Positions 1 to 6,471 are shown, numbered from the stretch's first letter. The stretch: DNA of 9,071 bases from Clostridia bacterium (GCA_017631215.1 JAGBTR010000244.1:1-9071), one strand, 5' to 3'. The notes: a model not told the origin generated them from the letters alone. Made by a program: numbers and translations.

Positions 1-135
1 TCTGCCACGGGCTCCTCTGCTACGGGTTCCTCGACCGCAGGTTCCTCGACCACGGGCTCTTCTGCCACGGGCTCTTCTGCCACGGGCTCCTCGACCGCAG
101 GCTCCTCAACTACGGGCGTCTCCGCCACGGGCTTC
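1..135 (-). repeat. 15-bp coding tandem repeat with a 60-bp higher-order period
   Basis: Nine consecutive 15-bp units each encode five residues of the EEPxx type within the 1-740 gene. The ninth unit (121-135) is the most diverged. The variable pair follows the order VV, AV, VA, VA twice, so positions 1-60 and 61-120 are two copies of a 60-bp block matching at about 51 of 60 positions. The array continues beyond the left edge, so the total copy number is unknown. Confidence 0.85.
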
Positions 136-740
136 GGGGGCTCGTTCGTCGAGAACAGCGACATAAAATCAAAGTCGTTGTCAAGGATGTTGTCCGCGGC
201 GGGCTCGGGCTGGGGCTCGGTTGCCGTGACGTCATCCTCCGTCTCCTCGACCGTAGCCTCGGCAAAGGTCTCCGTCTGCTCGTTGTCCTCCTCGTCCTGC
301 GCGATCTGCTGTGCAACGGCAGCGGCAACAGCGGCGGGGGGCGTCAGATCAAAGACGGGCTCGTCATCGTCCTCATCATCTTGCGAGACCTGCTTGGCGG
401 CTCGCTCGGCAGCGGCGCGCTCTGCAGCCTCCTTCTTTGCGGCGGCCTTTTCAGCGGCCAGCTTTTCAGCGGCGGCCTTCTTCTCGGCCTTGACCTCCTT
501 CTTGACCGCCTGGGCGGCCTCGTAGGCGCGACGGTTCTGATTGGCTACGTAAGCCATCATAAAGCGGAGCTCAGCCATCAGATAGGCAAACACCGAAAGC
601 GAGGGCGCAAGCCACAGCGGCTTACCCTCCAGAATGATGCTGCAGATCAAGCTGAGCAACAGCACGATGACCAGCTCGCAGATCAGCACCACGGCGTTAT
701 TCTTGAGATATTTGAGCGCGTAGTTTTCTTTTTTGTCCAT
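1..740 (-). CDS. Membrane protein with Ala/Lys/Glu-rich tail and EEPxx repeats (C-terminus off the left edge)
   Basis: The frame is open from an ATG at 740-738 to the window edge, giving 246 codons without a stop. An AAGGAG-type ribosome binding site lies about 6 bases upstream, and a good promoter lies just before it. Residues 1-16 are polar and basic. Residues 17-37 form a strong membrane segment, and 42-65 a second, weaker one. Residues 66-118 are Ala/Lys/Glu-rich (repeated AAEK, AAER) and probably form a long charged helix or coiled coil. From about residue 120 the chain is very acidic, and from about residue 206 it becomes a pentapeptide EEPVA/EEPVV/EEPAV array that runs off the edge. 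By the positive-inside rule both ends should be cytoplasmic. I recognise no family. Repeat tails of this kind attract false matches to unrelated surface proteins, so the function is left open. Confidence 0.8.
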   Translation of the reverse strand, partial: MDKKENYALKYLKNNAVVLICELVIVLLLSLICSIILEGKPLWLAPSLSVFAYLMAELRFMMAYVANQNRRAYEAAQAVKKEVKAEKKAAAEKLAAEKAAAKKEAAERAAAERAAKQVSQDDEDDDEPVFDLTPPAAVAAAVAQQIAQDEEDNEQTETFAEATVEETEDDVTATEPQPEPAADNILDNDFDFMSLFSTNEPPKPVAETPVVEEPAVEEPVAEEPVAEEPVVEEPAVEEPVAEEPVA

Positions 741-775
741 ATCGGCTCTCCTTGACTCGTGTATTCTATGCTATC

Positions 776-804
776 ATTGTATCAAATTTCGCAAGGATTT
801 GCAA
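776..804 (-). promoter_or_regulatory. Sigma-A type promoter for the 1-740 gene
   Basis: On the minus strand, TTGCAA (804-799) is followed after exactly 17 bp by TACAAT (781-776). The -10 box matches consensus at 5 of 6 positions and the -35 box at 4 of 6. It lies about 36 bp upstream of the start codon at 740. This suggests the membrane protein gene has its own transcript in addition to any read-through from operon 1. Confidence 0.6.
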
Positions 805-819
805 GGGGTTTGCGAAATT
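785..819 (-). terminator. Hairpin at the end of ABC operon 1 (weak terminator candidate)
   Basis: AATTTCGCAA (785-794) pairs perfectly with TTGCGAAATT (810-819) around a 15-base loop. The stem overlaps the stop codon of the operon 1 ATPase gene. Read on the minus strand it is followed only by TTTG rather than a long T run, so termination is probably incomplete. The -35 box of the next gene lies in the loop. Confidence 0.4.
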
Positions 820-1645
820 ATTTCGCCGTATTCTTATCATCCGCACCGTTTACGTCGCTCGCCTTTTGCAAAAAAGCGCGAAGCTCGTCGGATTTGGGAT
901 TTCCGATAACGTCCTCGGCAGGTCCCTCCTCGACGATGACGCCGTGCGCCATAAAGATGACGCGATCAGCCACGCGACGGGCGAACTCCATCTCGTGCGT
1001 GACAACGATCATGGTGCGTCCCTCGTCCTTGAGCGAGCGGATGACACGAAGCACCTCGCCTGTCAGCTCGGGGTCGAGCGCCGAGGTCGGCTCGTCAAAG
1101 CACAGAAGCGCGGGCTTGAGCGCCAGCGCGCGCGCAATGGCGACACGCTGCTGCTGACCGCCCGAGAGCTGGCAGGGGTAATAGTCGCGGCGATCGGAAA
1201 GACCTACGCGCTCGAGCAGCAGCTCGGCCTCCTGCGTGATGGCCGCCAGCCGCTCTGCCTTTTCCTGCGCGGGGACGGTCTTATTTTTGATCGCCTCACC
1301 CAGCGCCAGCCGCGGTGCGAGCGTGATGTTGTCAATGGCGGTATACTGGGGGAACAGATTGAACGACTGGAAGATCAAGCCGAGGTTGAGCCGCTTTTTG
1401 CGGATGTCCTCCTCGCTGTGGCGTCCCGTATCCGCCGCGTCGTAAATGACCTCGTCCGCGACCGTGATCGAGCCGCCGTCTGCCCGCTCGAGCAGATTCA
1501 AGCAGCGCAGCAGCGTCGTTTTACCGCTGCCCGACGAGCCGATGATGGCAACGACCTCGCCCTGCTTGAGCGAAAAGTTGATGCCCGAGAGCACCTCGGT
1601 CTTGCCAAAGCTTTTTGTGATGTTTTTTACTTCAAGTACCGACAT
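818..1645 (-). CDS. Polar amino acid ABC transporter, ATP-binding protein (operon 1)
   Basis: This 275-residue protein is the cytoplasmic ATPase that powers the operon 1 importer. Walker A is GSSGSGKTT (36-44), the Q-loop Gln is at 93 (FQSFNLFPQ), the signature LSGGQ is at 160-164, Walker B plus catalytic Glu is LCFDEP (181-186), the D-loop SALD is at 188-191 and the H-loop His is 217. All catalytic residues are present. FNLFPQ and VTHEMEFA are typical of the HisP/GlnQ polar amino acid subfamily. It is somewhat longer than usual because of extra residues near 70-85 and 113-136. ATG 1645 is preferred: GAGGTG sits 5 bases upstream, whereas the in-frame GTG at 1651 would overlap that site. It starts 9 bases after the permease stop, so the two are translated as one unit. 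The substrate cannot be told from the ATPase. Confidence 0.95.
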   Translation of the reverse strand: MSVLEVKNITKSFGKTEVLSGINFSLKQGEVVAIIGSSGSGKTTLLRCLNLLERADGGSITVADEVIYDAADTGRHSEEDIRKKRLNLGLIFQSFNLFPQYTAIDNITLAPRLALGEAIKNKTVPAQEKAERLAAITQEAELLLERVGLSDRRDYYPCQLSGGQQQRVAIARALALKPALLCFDEPTSALDPELTGEVLRVIRSLKDEGRTMIVVTHEMEFARRVADRVIFMAHGVIVEEGPAEDVIGNPKSDELRAFLQKASDVNGADDKNTAK

Positions 1646-1654
1646 ATCCACACC

Positions 1655-2362
1655 TCACGCCTTGAAATAGTCGAGCTTCTTCTCGATCCAACCAAACAGA
1701 ATGGTCAGAATACCCACAAAGAGCAGATAGAAGACACCCGTATAGAACAGCGGCCAGATGAGCGAGCGGCTCATCAGCTCCTCCGCCGCCATAATGATCT
1801 CGACCACGATGATGACACGCGCGAGTGCCGTGTCCTTGACCAGCGTGATGACCTCGTTGGACATCGGCGGCACAATGCGCTTGACCACCTGCAAAAGCAC
1901 GACCTTGAAGAAGATCTGCGATTTGCTCATACCCAGCACCTGACCCGCCTCGTACTGACCGCGCGAGATGCTCTCGATGCCGCCGCGGTAGATCTCGGAG
2001 AAGTAGCAGGCGTAGTTGATGACAAAGGCGACGAGCGCCGCCAAAAAGCGCGAGTTGATGGGCATACCGAACAGCTCGGTCGGCCATTGCAGGTCGAACA
2101 GCATACCCGGCACGTAGAACACGAGAAACAGCTGCAGCATCAGCGGCACGCCGCGAATGATCCAAACGAAGGTGCGCGTGACGTATTTGAGGGGCTTAAA
2201 GCGGCTCATCGATCCAAAGGCGATCACAAGGCCGAGCGGGAGCGCGAACACAAGCGTCAGCGCAAACAGCAAAAGCGTCACCTCAAAGCCCTCAAGCAGC
2301 TTGAGCGTGACGTCAAGGAAGCCCGTTCCTCCTCTTGCCGCGGTCAAAATTCCTAATACCAT
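1655..2362 (-). CDS. Polar amino acid ABC transporter, permease (operon 1)
   Basis: This 235-residue inner-membrane protein is the channel subunit of the HisM/GlnP type. About five hydrophobic segments are visible, near residues 27-50, 64-86, 104-124, 170-190 and 207-225. The conserved WIIRGVPLMLQ block is at 67-77. The EAA loop that docks onto the ATPase begins at EAG 138-140 and ends in a variant LLQ (156-158) where LPQ is usual. With no second permease gene in the operon, a homodimer is likely. ATG 2362 is chosen because AAAGGAAA lies just upstream. A longer in-frame start at 2428 would place the N-terminus inside the intergenic hairpin and lacks a good ribosome site. The gene lies between the binding-protein gene and the ATPase gene. 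Confidence 0.94.
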   Translation of the reverse strand: MVLGILTAARGGTGFLDVTLKLLEGFEVTLLLFALTLVFALPLGLVIAFGSMSRFKPLKYVTRTFVWIIRGVPLMLQLFLVFYVPGMLFDLQWPTELFGMPINSRFLAALVAFVINYACYFSEIYRGGIESISRGQYEAGQVLGMSKSQIFFKVVLLQVVKRIVPPMSNEVITLVKDTALARVIIVVEIIMAAEELMSRSLIWPLFYTGVFYLLFVGILTILFGWIEKKLDYFKA

Positions 2363-2400
2363 AATGTAGTTTCCTTTATCGGAGATCGTTTTTTTCACAA

Positions 2401-2438
2401 ACCGAGGGAGTTGAGTCGTATGGCTCAACCCCCACGGT
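2401..2438 (-). terminator. Intergenic hairpin between binding-protein and permease genes (operon 1)
   Basis: The 15-base arms 2401-2415 and 2424-2438 pair around an 8-base loop. On the minus-strand RNA 14 of 15 positions pair, counting one G-U wobble. The following bases are TTTGTG rather than a clean U run, so this is more likely a leaky terminator or a 3'-end stabiliser of the binding-protein mRNA than a full stop. Confidence 0.6.
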
Positions 2439-2454
2439 CAAATATTCATTCAGA

Positions 2455-3252
2455 TCAGTTGAAGTCGGTGATGACGTAGTTGGAAAGACCGTACTTCTCT
2501 GCCAGCGCTGCCAGCGTACCGTCCTCTGCCAGCTCCTTGATGGCGGCGTTGACCTTGGCGGTCAACTCGCTGTCCTTCTTGAAGCCAACGGCGTACTGCT
2601 CAGACTCGATGGAGACCTGATCGGCGATGGCGAGCGATGCGAAGTCGCCCTGACCGATGATGGCGCCTGCCATGGTCTTATCGATGACGACGAAATCAAC
2701 GTTGCCCGACAGCAGCTCGGTCAGCGTATCCATCTGAGCGGTCACACCAACGTAGGTGCCTGCATCGGTTGCAAGCTCCTTAGCCTTGCCCTCACCTGCC
2801 GAACCGTTCTCGGCGGCGACTCTCTTGCCGGCCAGTGCAGCCGCGCTGTTGAGTGCCTCGAGGTCAGCAGCCTTGACGACTGCGCACTGCTCGTTGTTCA
2901 TATAAGCGACCGAGAAGTCGACCTTCTCGCTTCTCTGGACACCGTCGTCGCTATCAGCGCAGTTCCAGGTGAAGCCGTTCCAGATGCAATCGATGTTGCC
3001 CGAGTTGACCTCCATATACTTGCTGCCCCAGTCGATGAGCTGGAACTTGGGGGTCATACCCAGCTTTTCGCAAACAGCCTCAGCCAGCTCGGTGTCGAAG
3101 CCGATCAGCTTGCCGTTCTCTTCGTAGTTCATCGGTGCGTAATCGGTATAACCGATCACCAGCTCGCCGCCGCTCTGCTTGCAGGAAGCAAAGCACACTG
3201 CCATCGTAGCCACCATCAATGCGGCAAGAACAATTGTCAAAACTCTTTTCAT
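2455..3252 (-). CDS. Amino acid ABC transporter, substrate-binding lipoprotein (operon 1)
   Basis: This 265-residue solute-binding protein of family 3 (SBP_bac_3 fold) captures the amino acid outside the membrane and delivers it to the permease. A basic N-terminus (MKR) and hydrophobic core lead to a lipobox FASC with Cys24 as the predicted lipidated residue. The mature part begins GELVIGYTDYAPMNY and contains LIGFDTELAEAV (49-60), typical of lobe 1. Arg107 in QRSEKVDFS is the expected ligand carboxylate-binding Arg. The stretch before it (IWNGFTWNCADSDDGV, 90-105) is longer than the usual MTIT-type loop and carries two of the protein's extra Cys residues. ATG 3252 is chosen because AGAAAGG lies about 9 bases upstream and the signal peptide starts cleanly there. 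An upstream in-frame start at 3282 would spoil the signal peptide. The substrate is unknown. Confidence 0.94.
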   Translation of the reverse strand: MKRVLTIVLAALMVATMAVCFASCKQSGGELVIGYTDYAPMNYEENGKLIGFDTELAEAVCEKLGMTPKFQLIDWGSKYMEVNSGNIDCIWNGFTWNCADSDDGVQRSEKVDFSVAYMNNEQCAVVKAADLEALNSAAALAGKRVAAENGSAGEGKAKELATDAGTYVGVTAQMDTLTELLSGNVDFVVIDKTMAGAIIGQGDFASLAIADQVSIESEQYAVGFKKDSELTAKVNAAIKELAEDGTLAALAEKYGLSNYVITDFN

Positions 3253-3266
3253 AATAAAAAACCTTT

Positions 3267-3277
3267 CTGTGTCACAG
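3267..3277. repeat. Small palindrome beside the operon 1 ribosome binding site
   Basis: CTGTGTCACAG is an inverted repeat of two 5-base arms around one base. It touches the AGAAAGG ribosome binding site of the binding-protein gene on the minus strand. It could be a protein site, but the arms are short, and with a one-base loop it is unlikely to fold as RNA. Confidence 0.3.
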
Positions 3278-3328
3278 CACATTTGATATCGGTAACGCTT
3301 TATCGCTTTACCTTGCTAAAGTGTCAAT

Positions 3329-3357
3329 ATTATATCGCATTTTGCGGGGTTTGTCAA
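3329..3357 (-). promoter_or_regulatory. Consensus sigma-A promoter of ABC operon 1
   Basis: On the minus strand TTGACA (3357-3352), exactly 17 bp, then TATAAT (3334-3329): both boxes match consensus fully. Transcription should start near 3322, giving a leader of about 70 bases before the ATG at 3252. The leader is too short for a T-box or a typical amino acid riboswitch. Confidence 0.9.
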
Positions 3358-3369
3358 TGTGCGAATGTT

Positions 3370-3383
3370 ACAAAATATTTTGT
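3370..3383. promoter_or_regulatory. 14-bp perfect A+T palindrome upstream of the operon 1 promoter
   Basis: ACAAAATATTTTGT is a perfect palindrome located about 48 to 61 bases upstream of the predicted start of operon 1. That is where an UP element or an activator site would sit. The regulator is not identified. Confidence 0.4.
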
Positions 3384-3736
3384 TGCGGTTGTGGTTTTAT
3401 TGGTTGAGATGTACAACACCAACAAAAACGGCGGTGATTCTTGCGGTTGCGTTTTGTTTGGGGGGCGAGGGGGGATCATTATGCCCTACGACTTCTTCCC
3501 TTTTCGCTCACACTGCCCCCCCGGCGTTGCCGAGCTGCGCGCGTTCGCGGTTGCGCTGAGGTCGTCTCTTCAGCCAAAAGCCGCGCCGGGAAATCCAAAG
3601 ATTCCCCTCCTACTTCGGCGCATCTCTGCCCCTCTGTCGTTTTCCAAAACGGATTCAGCCCTACTTCCCCAATTTTGTTATGGTGGCGGCGGGGTCGCCC
3701 GAGGTTGGGTATTGATCACCGCGAGCGCCGCGCAAC
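3384..3736. other. Inter-operon region without a recognisable gene
   Basis: About 350 bp between the operon 1 promoter region and the operon 2 terminator. Open frames exist on the plus strand, but they have no clear ribosome binding site, continue through the neighbouring terminator and repeat, and encode low-complexity Arg/Pro/Ser-rich chains. Small inverted repeats are present, for example GGGAAATC/GATTCCC near 3589-3607. I see no tRNA, CRISPR array or protein family here. Confidence 0.5.
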
Positions 3737-3764
3737 AAAAAAACGGCTCGCCACACGGCAAGCC
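3737..3764 (-). terminator. Intrinsic terminator of ABC operon 2
   Basis: On the minus strand GGCTTGCC (3764-3757), loop GTGT and GGCGAGCC (3752-3745) form an 8-bp stem with one U-G wobble, followed by G and seven T (3743-3737). On the plus strand the same stem has a C-A mismatch, so it is better suited to stopping operon 2, whose last gene ends at 3912. Confidence 0.85.
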
Positions 3765-3783
3765 ATCTTTTTTATATATGAAA

Positions 3784-3875
3784 GTTTTTTGGAAGGGGGT
3801 CAGGGGGGACTTTGAAAAATTCCCAATGGGAATTTTTGCGAATTGGCGTTTACGCCAATTCTGTTTTCCAAAAAA
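3784..3875. repeat. Structured repeat-like element with nested hairpins
   Basis: Outer arms TTTTTTGGAA (3785-3794) and TTCCAAAAAA (3866-3875) are exact complements. They enclose two perfect hairpins: AAAAATTCCC/GGGAATTTTT (3815-3837, 3-base loop) and AATTGGCG/CGCCAATT (3841-3860, loop TTTA). A G-rich run (GGAAGGGGGTCAGGGGGG, 3791-3808) follows the left arm. It lies in the 3' untranslated part of the operon 2 transcript, between the ATPase stop and the terminator. The form resembles a dispersed intergenic repeat, but the window holds only one copy. Confidence 0.6.
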
Positions 3876-3911
3876 GGTTCCCCCTCGTACCCTCGTACTC
3901 CCCGTCCTCTC

Positions 3912-4691
3912 TTACAGCACCTTAGCCAAGAATTCCTTGGTTCTGGGCTGCTGGGGATTGTTGAAAAACTCCTCGGGCGTGCCCTGCTCAAGGATGTGAC
4001 CCTGGTCGATGAACAGAATGCGGTCAGCGACCTCGCGGGCAAAGCCCATCTCGTGGGTGACGACGACCATCGTCATATTGTCCTTGGCGAGCTCCTTCAT
4101 AACATCCAGCACCTCGCCGACCATTTCGGGGTCAAGCGCCGAGGTGGGCTCGTCGAACAGCATGATCTCGGGATTCATCGCCAGCGCGCGAACGATGGCG
4201 ATTCTCTGCTTCTGACCGCCCGAAAGCTGGCTGGGGTAGGCCTCCGCCTTTTCCTCCAGACCAATGCGGCGCAGAAGTCTCATTGCATTCTCCTCGGCCT
4301 CCTCGGGCGTCTGGAGCTTGAGCGTCACGGGCGCGAAGGTGATGTTCTTCAGGACGGTAAAATGCGGAAAAAGGTTAAAGTGCTGGAACACCATACCCAT
4401 CTTGGCACGAACCTTGTCCAGATCGACACCCTTGGCGGTGATGTCCTCGCCGTTCACCAGAATCTGTCCCGAGGTGGGCGTCTCCAGCATATTCAGACAG
4501 CGAAGGAAGGTACTTTTGCCACCGCCCGACGGGCCGATGACGACCACCTGCTCACCGCGGCGAATGGTGCAGTCGATACCGTCAAGCACCATCTTGCCCT
4601 TGACAAAGCTCTTGTGCAGATCGCGCGTTTCAATAATGACATCGCTCGGCGCGACGGTCTCATTCGTTTGCATCGTTTCAAGTTCTGTCAC
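3912..4691 (-). CDS. Polar amino acid ABC transporter, ATP-binding protein (operon 2)
   Basis: This 259-residue cytoplasmic ATPase is of the GlnQ/HisP type. Walker A is GPSGGGKST (53-61), the Q-loop Gln is at 103 (FQHFNLFPH), LSGGQ is at 146-150, Walker B plus catalytic Glu is MLFDEP (167-172), SALD follows, and the H-loop His is at 203. All catalytic residues are present. About 17 residues precede the usual domain start. The start is taken as GTG 4691, which overlaps the permease stop by 14 bases and has AGAGG about 10 bases upstream; ATG 4673 is an alternative with a poorer site. The overlap implies translational coupling. Compared with the operon 1 ATPase it lacks that protein's two extra segments, so the two are paralogues of some age. 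Confidence 0.95.
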   Translation of the reverse strand: MTELETMQTNETVAPSDVIIETRDLHKSFVKGKMVLDGIDCTIRRGEQVVVIGPSGGGKSTFLRCLNMLETPTSGQILVNGEDITAKGVDLDKVRAKMGMVFQHFNLFPHFTVLKNITFAPVTLKLQTPEEAEENAMRLLRRIGLEEKAEAYPSQLSGGQKQRIAIVRALAMNPEIMLFDEPTSALDPEMVGEVLDVMKELAKDNMTMVVVTHEMGFAREVADRILFIDQGHILEQGTPEEFFNNPQQPRTKEFLAKVL

Positions 4692-5400
4692 TTTTTGCCA
4701 ACCTCTTTTCCAGTTTCGTTACAAAGTAATTCAGGATGCAGACCACGCCCAGATACACCAGCGCGATGGCGATGTAGGGGAAGTAGGGGTCTGCCGTACG
4801 CGAGATGACGCGCTGTGCCGCCTTGGTCAGGTCGATGACGCCGAGGAAGCCGATGACGGACGTCTCCTTGAGCAGCGAGATGAACTCGTTACCGATGGCG
4901 GGGAGCACGTTCTTGATGGCCTGGGGCAGCACGATGGAGCGCATAGTCACGCCGTGCGAGAGTCCCAGCGAGCGACCTGCCTCGGTCTGACCGATGTCGA
5001 CCGCGTTGATGCCCGCACGCATGATCTCCGCCACGTAAGCGCCCGAGTTGATACCAAAGCCGATGATACCGACGAGCACGGGGCGGGTCGAGTTGGCGAA
5101 CACGATGAAGTACATGATCAGCAGCTGAACGACGACGGGCGTACCGCGGATGATGGTGGTGTACGCCTCGCAGATGGCGTTGAGCAGCTTCAGTTTGCCC
5201 GACTGCTTATGTACCGTTTTGACCATAGCGATCAGCGCACCGATCGCAACGCCGAGAATCGTCGCGCACAGCGCGATGATCAGCGTATTCTTCAGACCGT
5301 CGAGGAACATCATATAGCGCGCCTCGCGGATGAAGGTCTTATCAAAGGCGGTGGCGAGATAGTCGCCTACACCCTTGAAGAAATCAATGATTGCATTCAT
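4678..5400 (-). CDS. Polar amino acid ABC transporter, permease (operon 2)
   Basis: This 240-residue inner-membrane channel subunit is of the HisM/GlnP family. An N-terminal amphipathic stretch (1-30) is followed by about five hydrophobic segments, near 38-60, 85-102, 105-125, 171-190 and 208-226. The family block [11 protein letters not shown] is at 83-93. The ATPase-docking EAA loop is textbook: EAGRSLGLS (140-148) running to LPQ (158-160). It is the only permease in the operon, so a homodimer is likely. ATG 5400 has AAGGAAA upstream, with about 11-13 bases of spacing, slightly long. The 3' end overlaps the ATPase start. A hairpin separates it from the upstream binding-protein gene. Confidence 0.95.
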   Translation of the reverse strand: MNAIIDFFKGVGDYLATAFDKTFIREARYMMFLDGLKNTLIIALCATILGVAIGALIAMVKTVHKQSGKLKLLNAICEAYTTIIRGTPVVVQLLIMYFIVFANSTRPVLVGIIGFGINSGAYVAEIMRAGINAVDIGQTEAGRSLGLSHGVTMRSIVLPQAIKNVLPAIGNEFISLLKETSVIGFLGVIDLTKAAQRVISRTADPYFPYIAIALVYLGVVCILNYFVTKLEKRLAKSDRT

Positions 5401-5434
5401 TGGAGCGTGTATTTCCTTTCCGTTTCACTCATTC

Positions 5435-5475
5435 AAAAAACAGGCAACGGGAGGGGCAGACGTGCTGTCCCTCCC
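5435..5475 (-). terminator. Leaky terminator or stabilising hairpin between binding-protein and permease genes (operon 2)
   Basis: GGGAGGGGCAG (5449-5459) and CTGTCCCTCCC (5465-5475) form an 11-position stem with a 5-base loop; one position is an A-C mismatch on the minus-strand RNA. Six T follow (5440-5435) about 8 bases after the stem. CAACGG (5445-5450) can alternatively pair with CCGTTG (5482-5487). The offset U run suggests partial termination. Confidence 0.65.
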
Positions 5476-5493
5476 ATATATCCGTTGTACGTC

Positions 5494-6315
5494 TTACTCC
5501 TCGATGGTGGAGTAGAGATCGTTGTACTGCTGCTCCCAAGCGGCGATCGAGCCGTCTGCGAGAAGCTCCTTGAGAACCTCGTCGATGACTGCGAGCAGCG
5601 TCTCGTTGCCCTTACCGACGCAAACACCGTACTCCTCGACCTCTGCGGCATCCGAGCCGTCAGCCTTGACGAACTTTGCGGTCTGGTATGCGCCGTTGCT
5701 GGAAGCAACGATGACCTGTGCGGTCAGCTTATCGGTCACGACAGCGTCGACCTTAGCGCCCAGTGCGGCAGCAGCCAGCGCGGGAGCGTCGAAGGGGGTC
5801 AGCGTCGCGCCGGCCAGCGTGCCGTCCGCGATCAGACCGTCGACCAGGAAGTCAGAGGTGGTACCCTGCTGAACGCCGATGGTCTTGCCTGCCAGATCCT
5901 CAACGGTGGGGATCGCAGCGTCTGCCGTCACGATAACGTACTGCTCGGTGGAAGCGTAGGGGATGGAGAAGGAGACCTCCTCGGCACGCTCTGCCGTGAT
6001 GGTCATACCTGCGGCACCTGCGTCAGCCTTGCCGCCCTTAACTGCGCCCGTGATGGAGTCGAAGTTCACGTCCTCGACGACCAGCTCAACGCCCAGCTTC
6101 TCAGCGACCTTCTTCATGATCTCGATATCAACGCCGACGATCTCGTTCTCATAAACGAACTCGTAAGGAGCGAAGCCTGCCTCGGTGTAGATAACCAGCT
6201 GGCCGTTTTCCTTGATCTGGTCAACGGTGTTGTACTTGGGACCGCAAGCGGTCAGCGAGAGTGCCATCACCAGCATCACAGCGGCGAGCACAAGGGTCAA
6301 AATCTTCTTTTTCAT
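5494..6315 (-). CDS. Amino acid ABC transporter, substrate-binding lipoprotein (operon 2)
   Basis: This 273-residue family 3 solute-binding protein has a lipoprotein signal (MKKK, hydrophobic core, lipobox LTAC with Cys24), so it is tethered to the outer face of the membrane. The mature part shows the standard order: QLVIYTEAGFAPYEF (39-53), IVGVDIEIMKKVAEKLG (59-75), GMTITAERAEEVSFS (103-117) with Arg110 as the ligand carboxylate contact, and IGVQQGTTSD (146-155) at the second lobe. These are hallmarks of polar amino acid binding proteins of the glutamine/arginine/cystine group; the exact ligand cannot be called. ATG 6315 is supported by AGAAAGGAAA about 8 bases upstream. Farther in-frame starts would lie upstream of the transcript start. 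It is the first gene of operon 2. Confidence 0.95.
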   Translation of the reverse strand: MKKKILTLVLAAVMLVMALSLTACGPKYNTVDQIKENGQLVIYTEAGFAPYEFVYENEIVGVDIEIMKKVAEKLGVELVVEDVNFDSITGAVKGGKADAGAAGMTITAERAEEVSFSIPYASTEQYVIVTADAAIPTVEDLAGKTIGVQQGTTSDFLVDGLIADGTLAGATLTPFDAPALAAAALGAKVDAVVTDKLTAQVIVASSNGAYQTAKFVKADGSDAAEVEEYGVCVGKGNETLLAVIDEVLKELLADGSIAAWEQQYNDLYSTIEE

Positions 6316-6339
6316 GGTTGTTGTTTCCTTTCTGAACTT

Positions 6340-6358
6340 GAACACGAGCACCGTGTTC
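6340..6358 (-). promoter_or_regulatory. Hairpin or palindrome in the operon 2 leader
   Basis: GAACACG (6340-6346) and CGTGTTC (6352-6358) form a 7-bp stem with a 5-base loop. It lies between the predicted transcript start (about 6367) and the ribosome binding site. It may stabilise the 5' end of the mRNA or be an operator just downstream of the promoter. Confidence 0.45.
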
Positions 6359-6373
6359 TTTGATGATGGCAAG

Positions 6374-6402
6374 ATTATACCACCACGAAAACAGTTTGTC
6401 AA
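6374..6402 (-). promoter_or_regulatory. Consensus sigma-A promoter of ABC operon 2
   Basis: On the minus strand TTGACA (6402-6397), exactly 17 bp, then TATAAT (6379-6374). Both boxes are perfect consensus. The bases upstream of the -35 box (6403-6450) are almost entirely A and T, as expected of an UP element. The leader before ATG 6315 is about 50 bases. Confidence 0.92.
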
Positions 6403-6471
6403 TACCTTTTTGAAAAAAAATTCAATTTTTTCTTTATTTTTTTGATTTTATCCCATTTTGCTCTTTATTTT

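Noticed and set aside
1..135. CRISPR-like short repeats
   Set aside because: The 15-bp units are contiguous, in frame, have no spacers and encode a pentapeptide repeat in an open gene.
752..2356. Long plus-strand open frame of 534 codons antisense to the operon 1 ATPase and permease genes
   Set aside because: The minus strand carries complete ABC ATPase motifs and permease features. The plus-strand frame is Arg/Asp/His-rich, matches nothing, and is expected from G+C-rich third-position bias.
3253..3322. Riboswitch or T-box leader in front of the amino acid importer
   Set aside because: The leader from the predicted start is only about 70 bases (about 50 for operon 2) and lacks T-box or known riboswitch features.
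3283..3999. Plus-strand open frame of 238 codons in the inter-operon region
   Set aside because: It begins in the operon 1 leader, crosses its promoter, passes through a strong terminator and the nested hairpin element, and runs into the antisense of the operon 2 ATPase. No ribosome binding site is visible.
4264..6363. Long plus-strand open frame of 699 codons antisense to operon 2
   Set aside because: It runs opposite three well-supported transporter genes and ends in the operon 2 leader. Its translation has no recognisable domain.
818..6402. Recent tandem duplication of one ABC operon
   Set aside because: The order is the same, but the proteins differ throughout, including ATPase insertions and ligand-site regions, and the non-coding sequences are unrelated.
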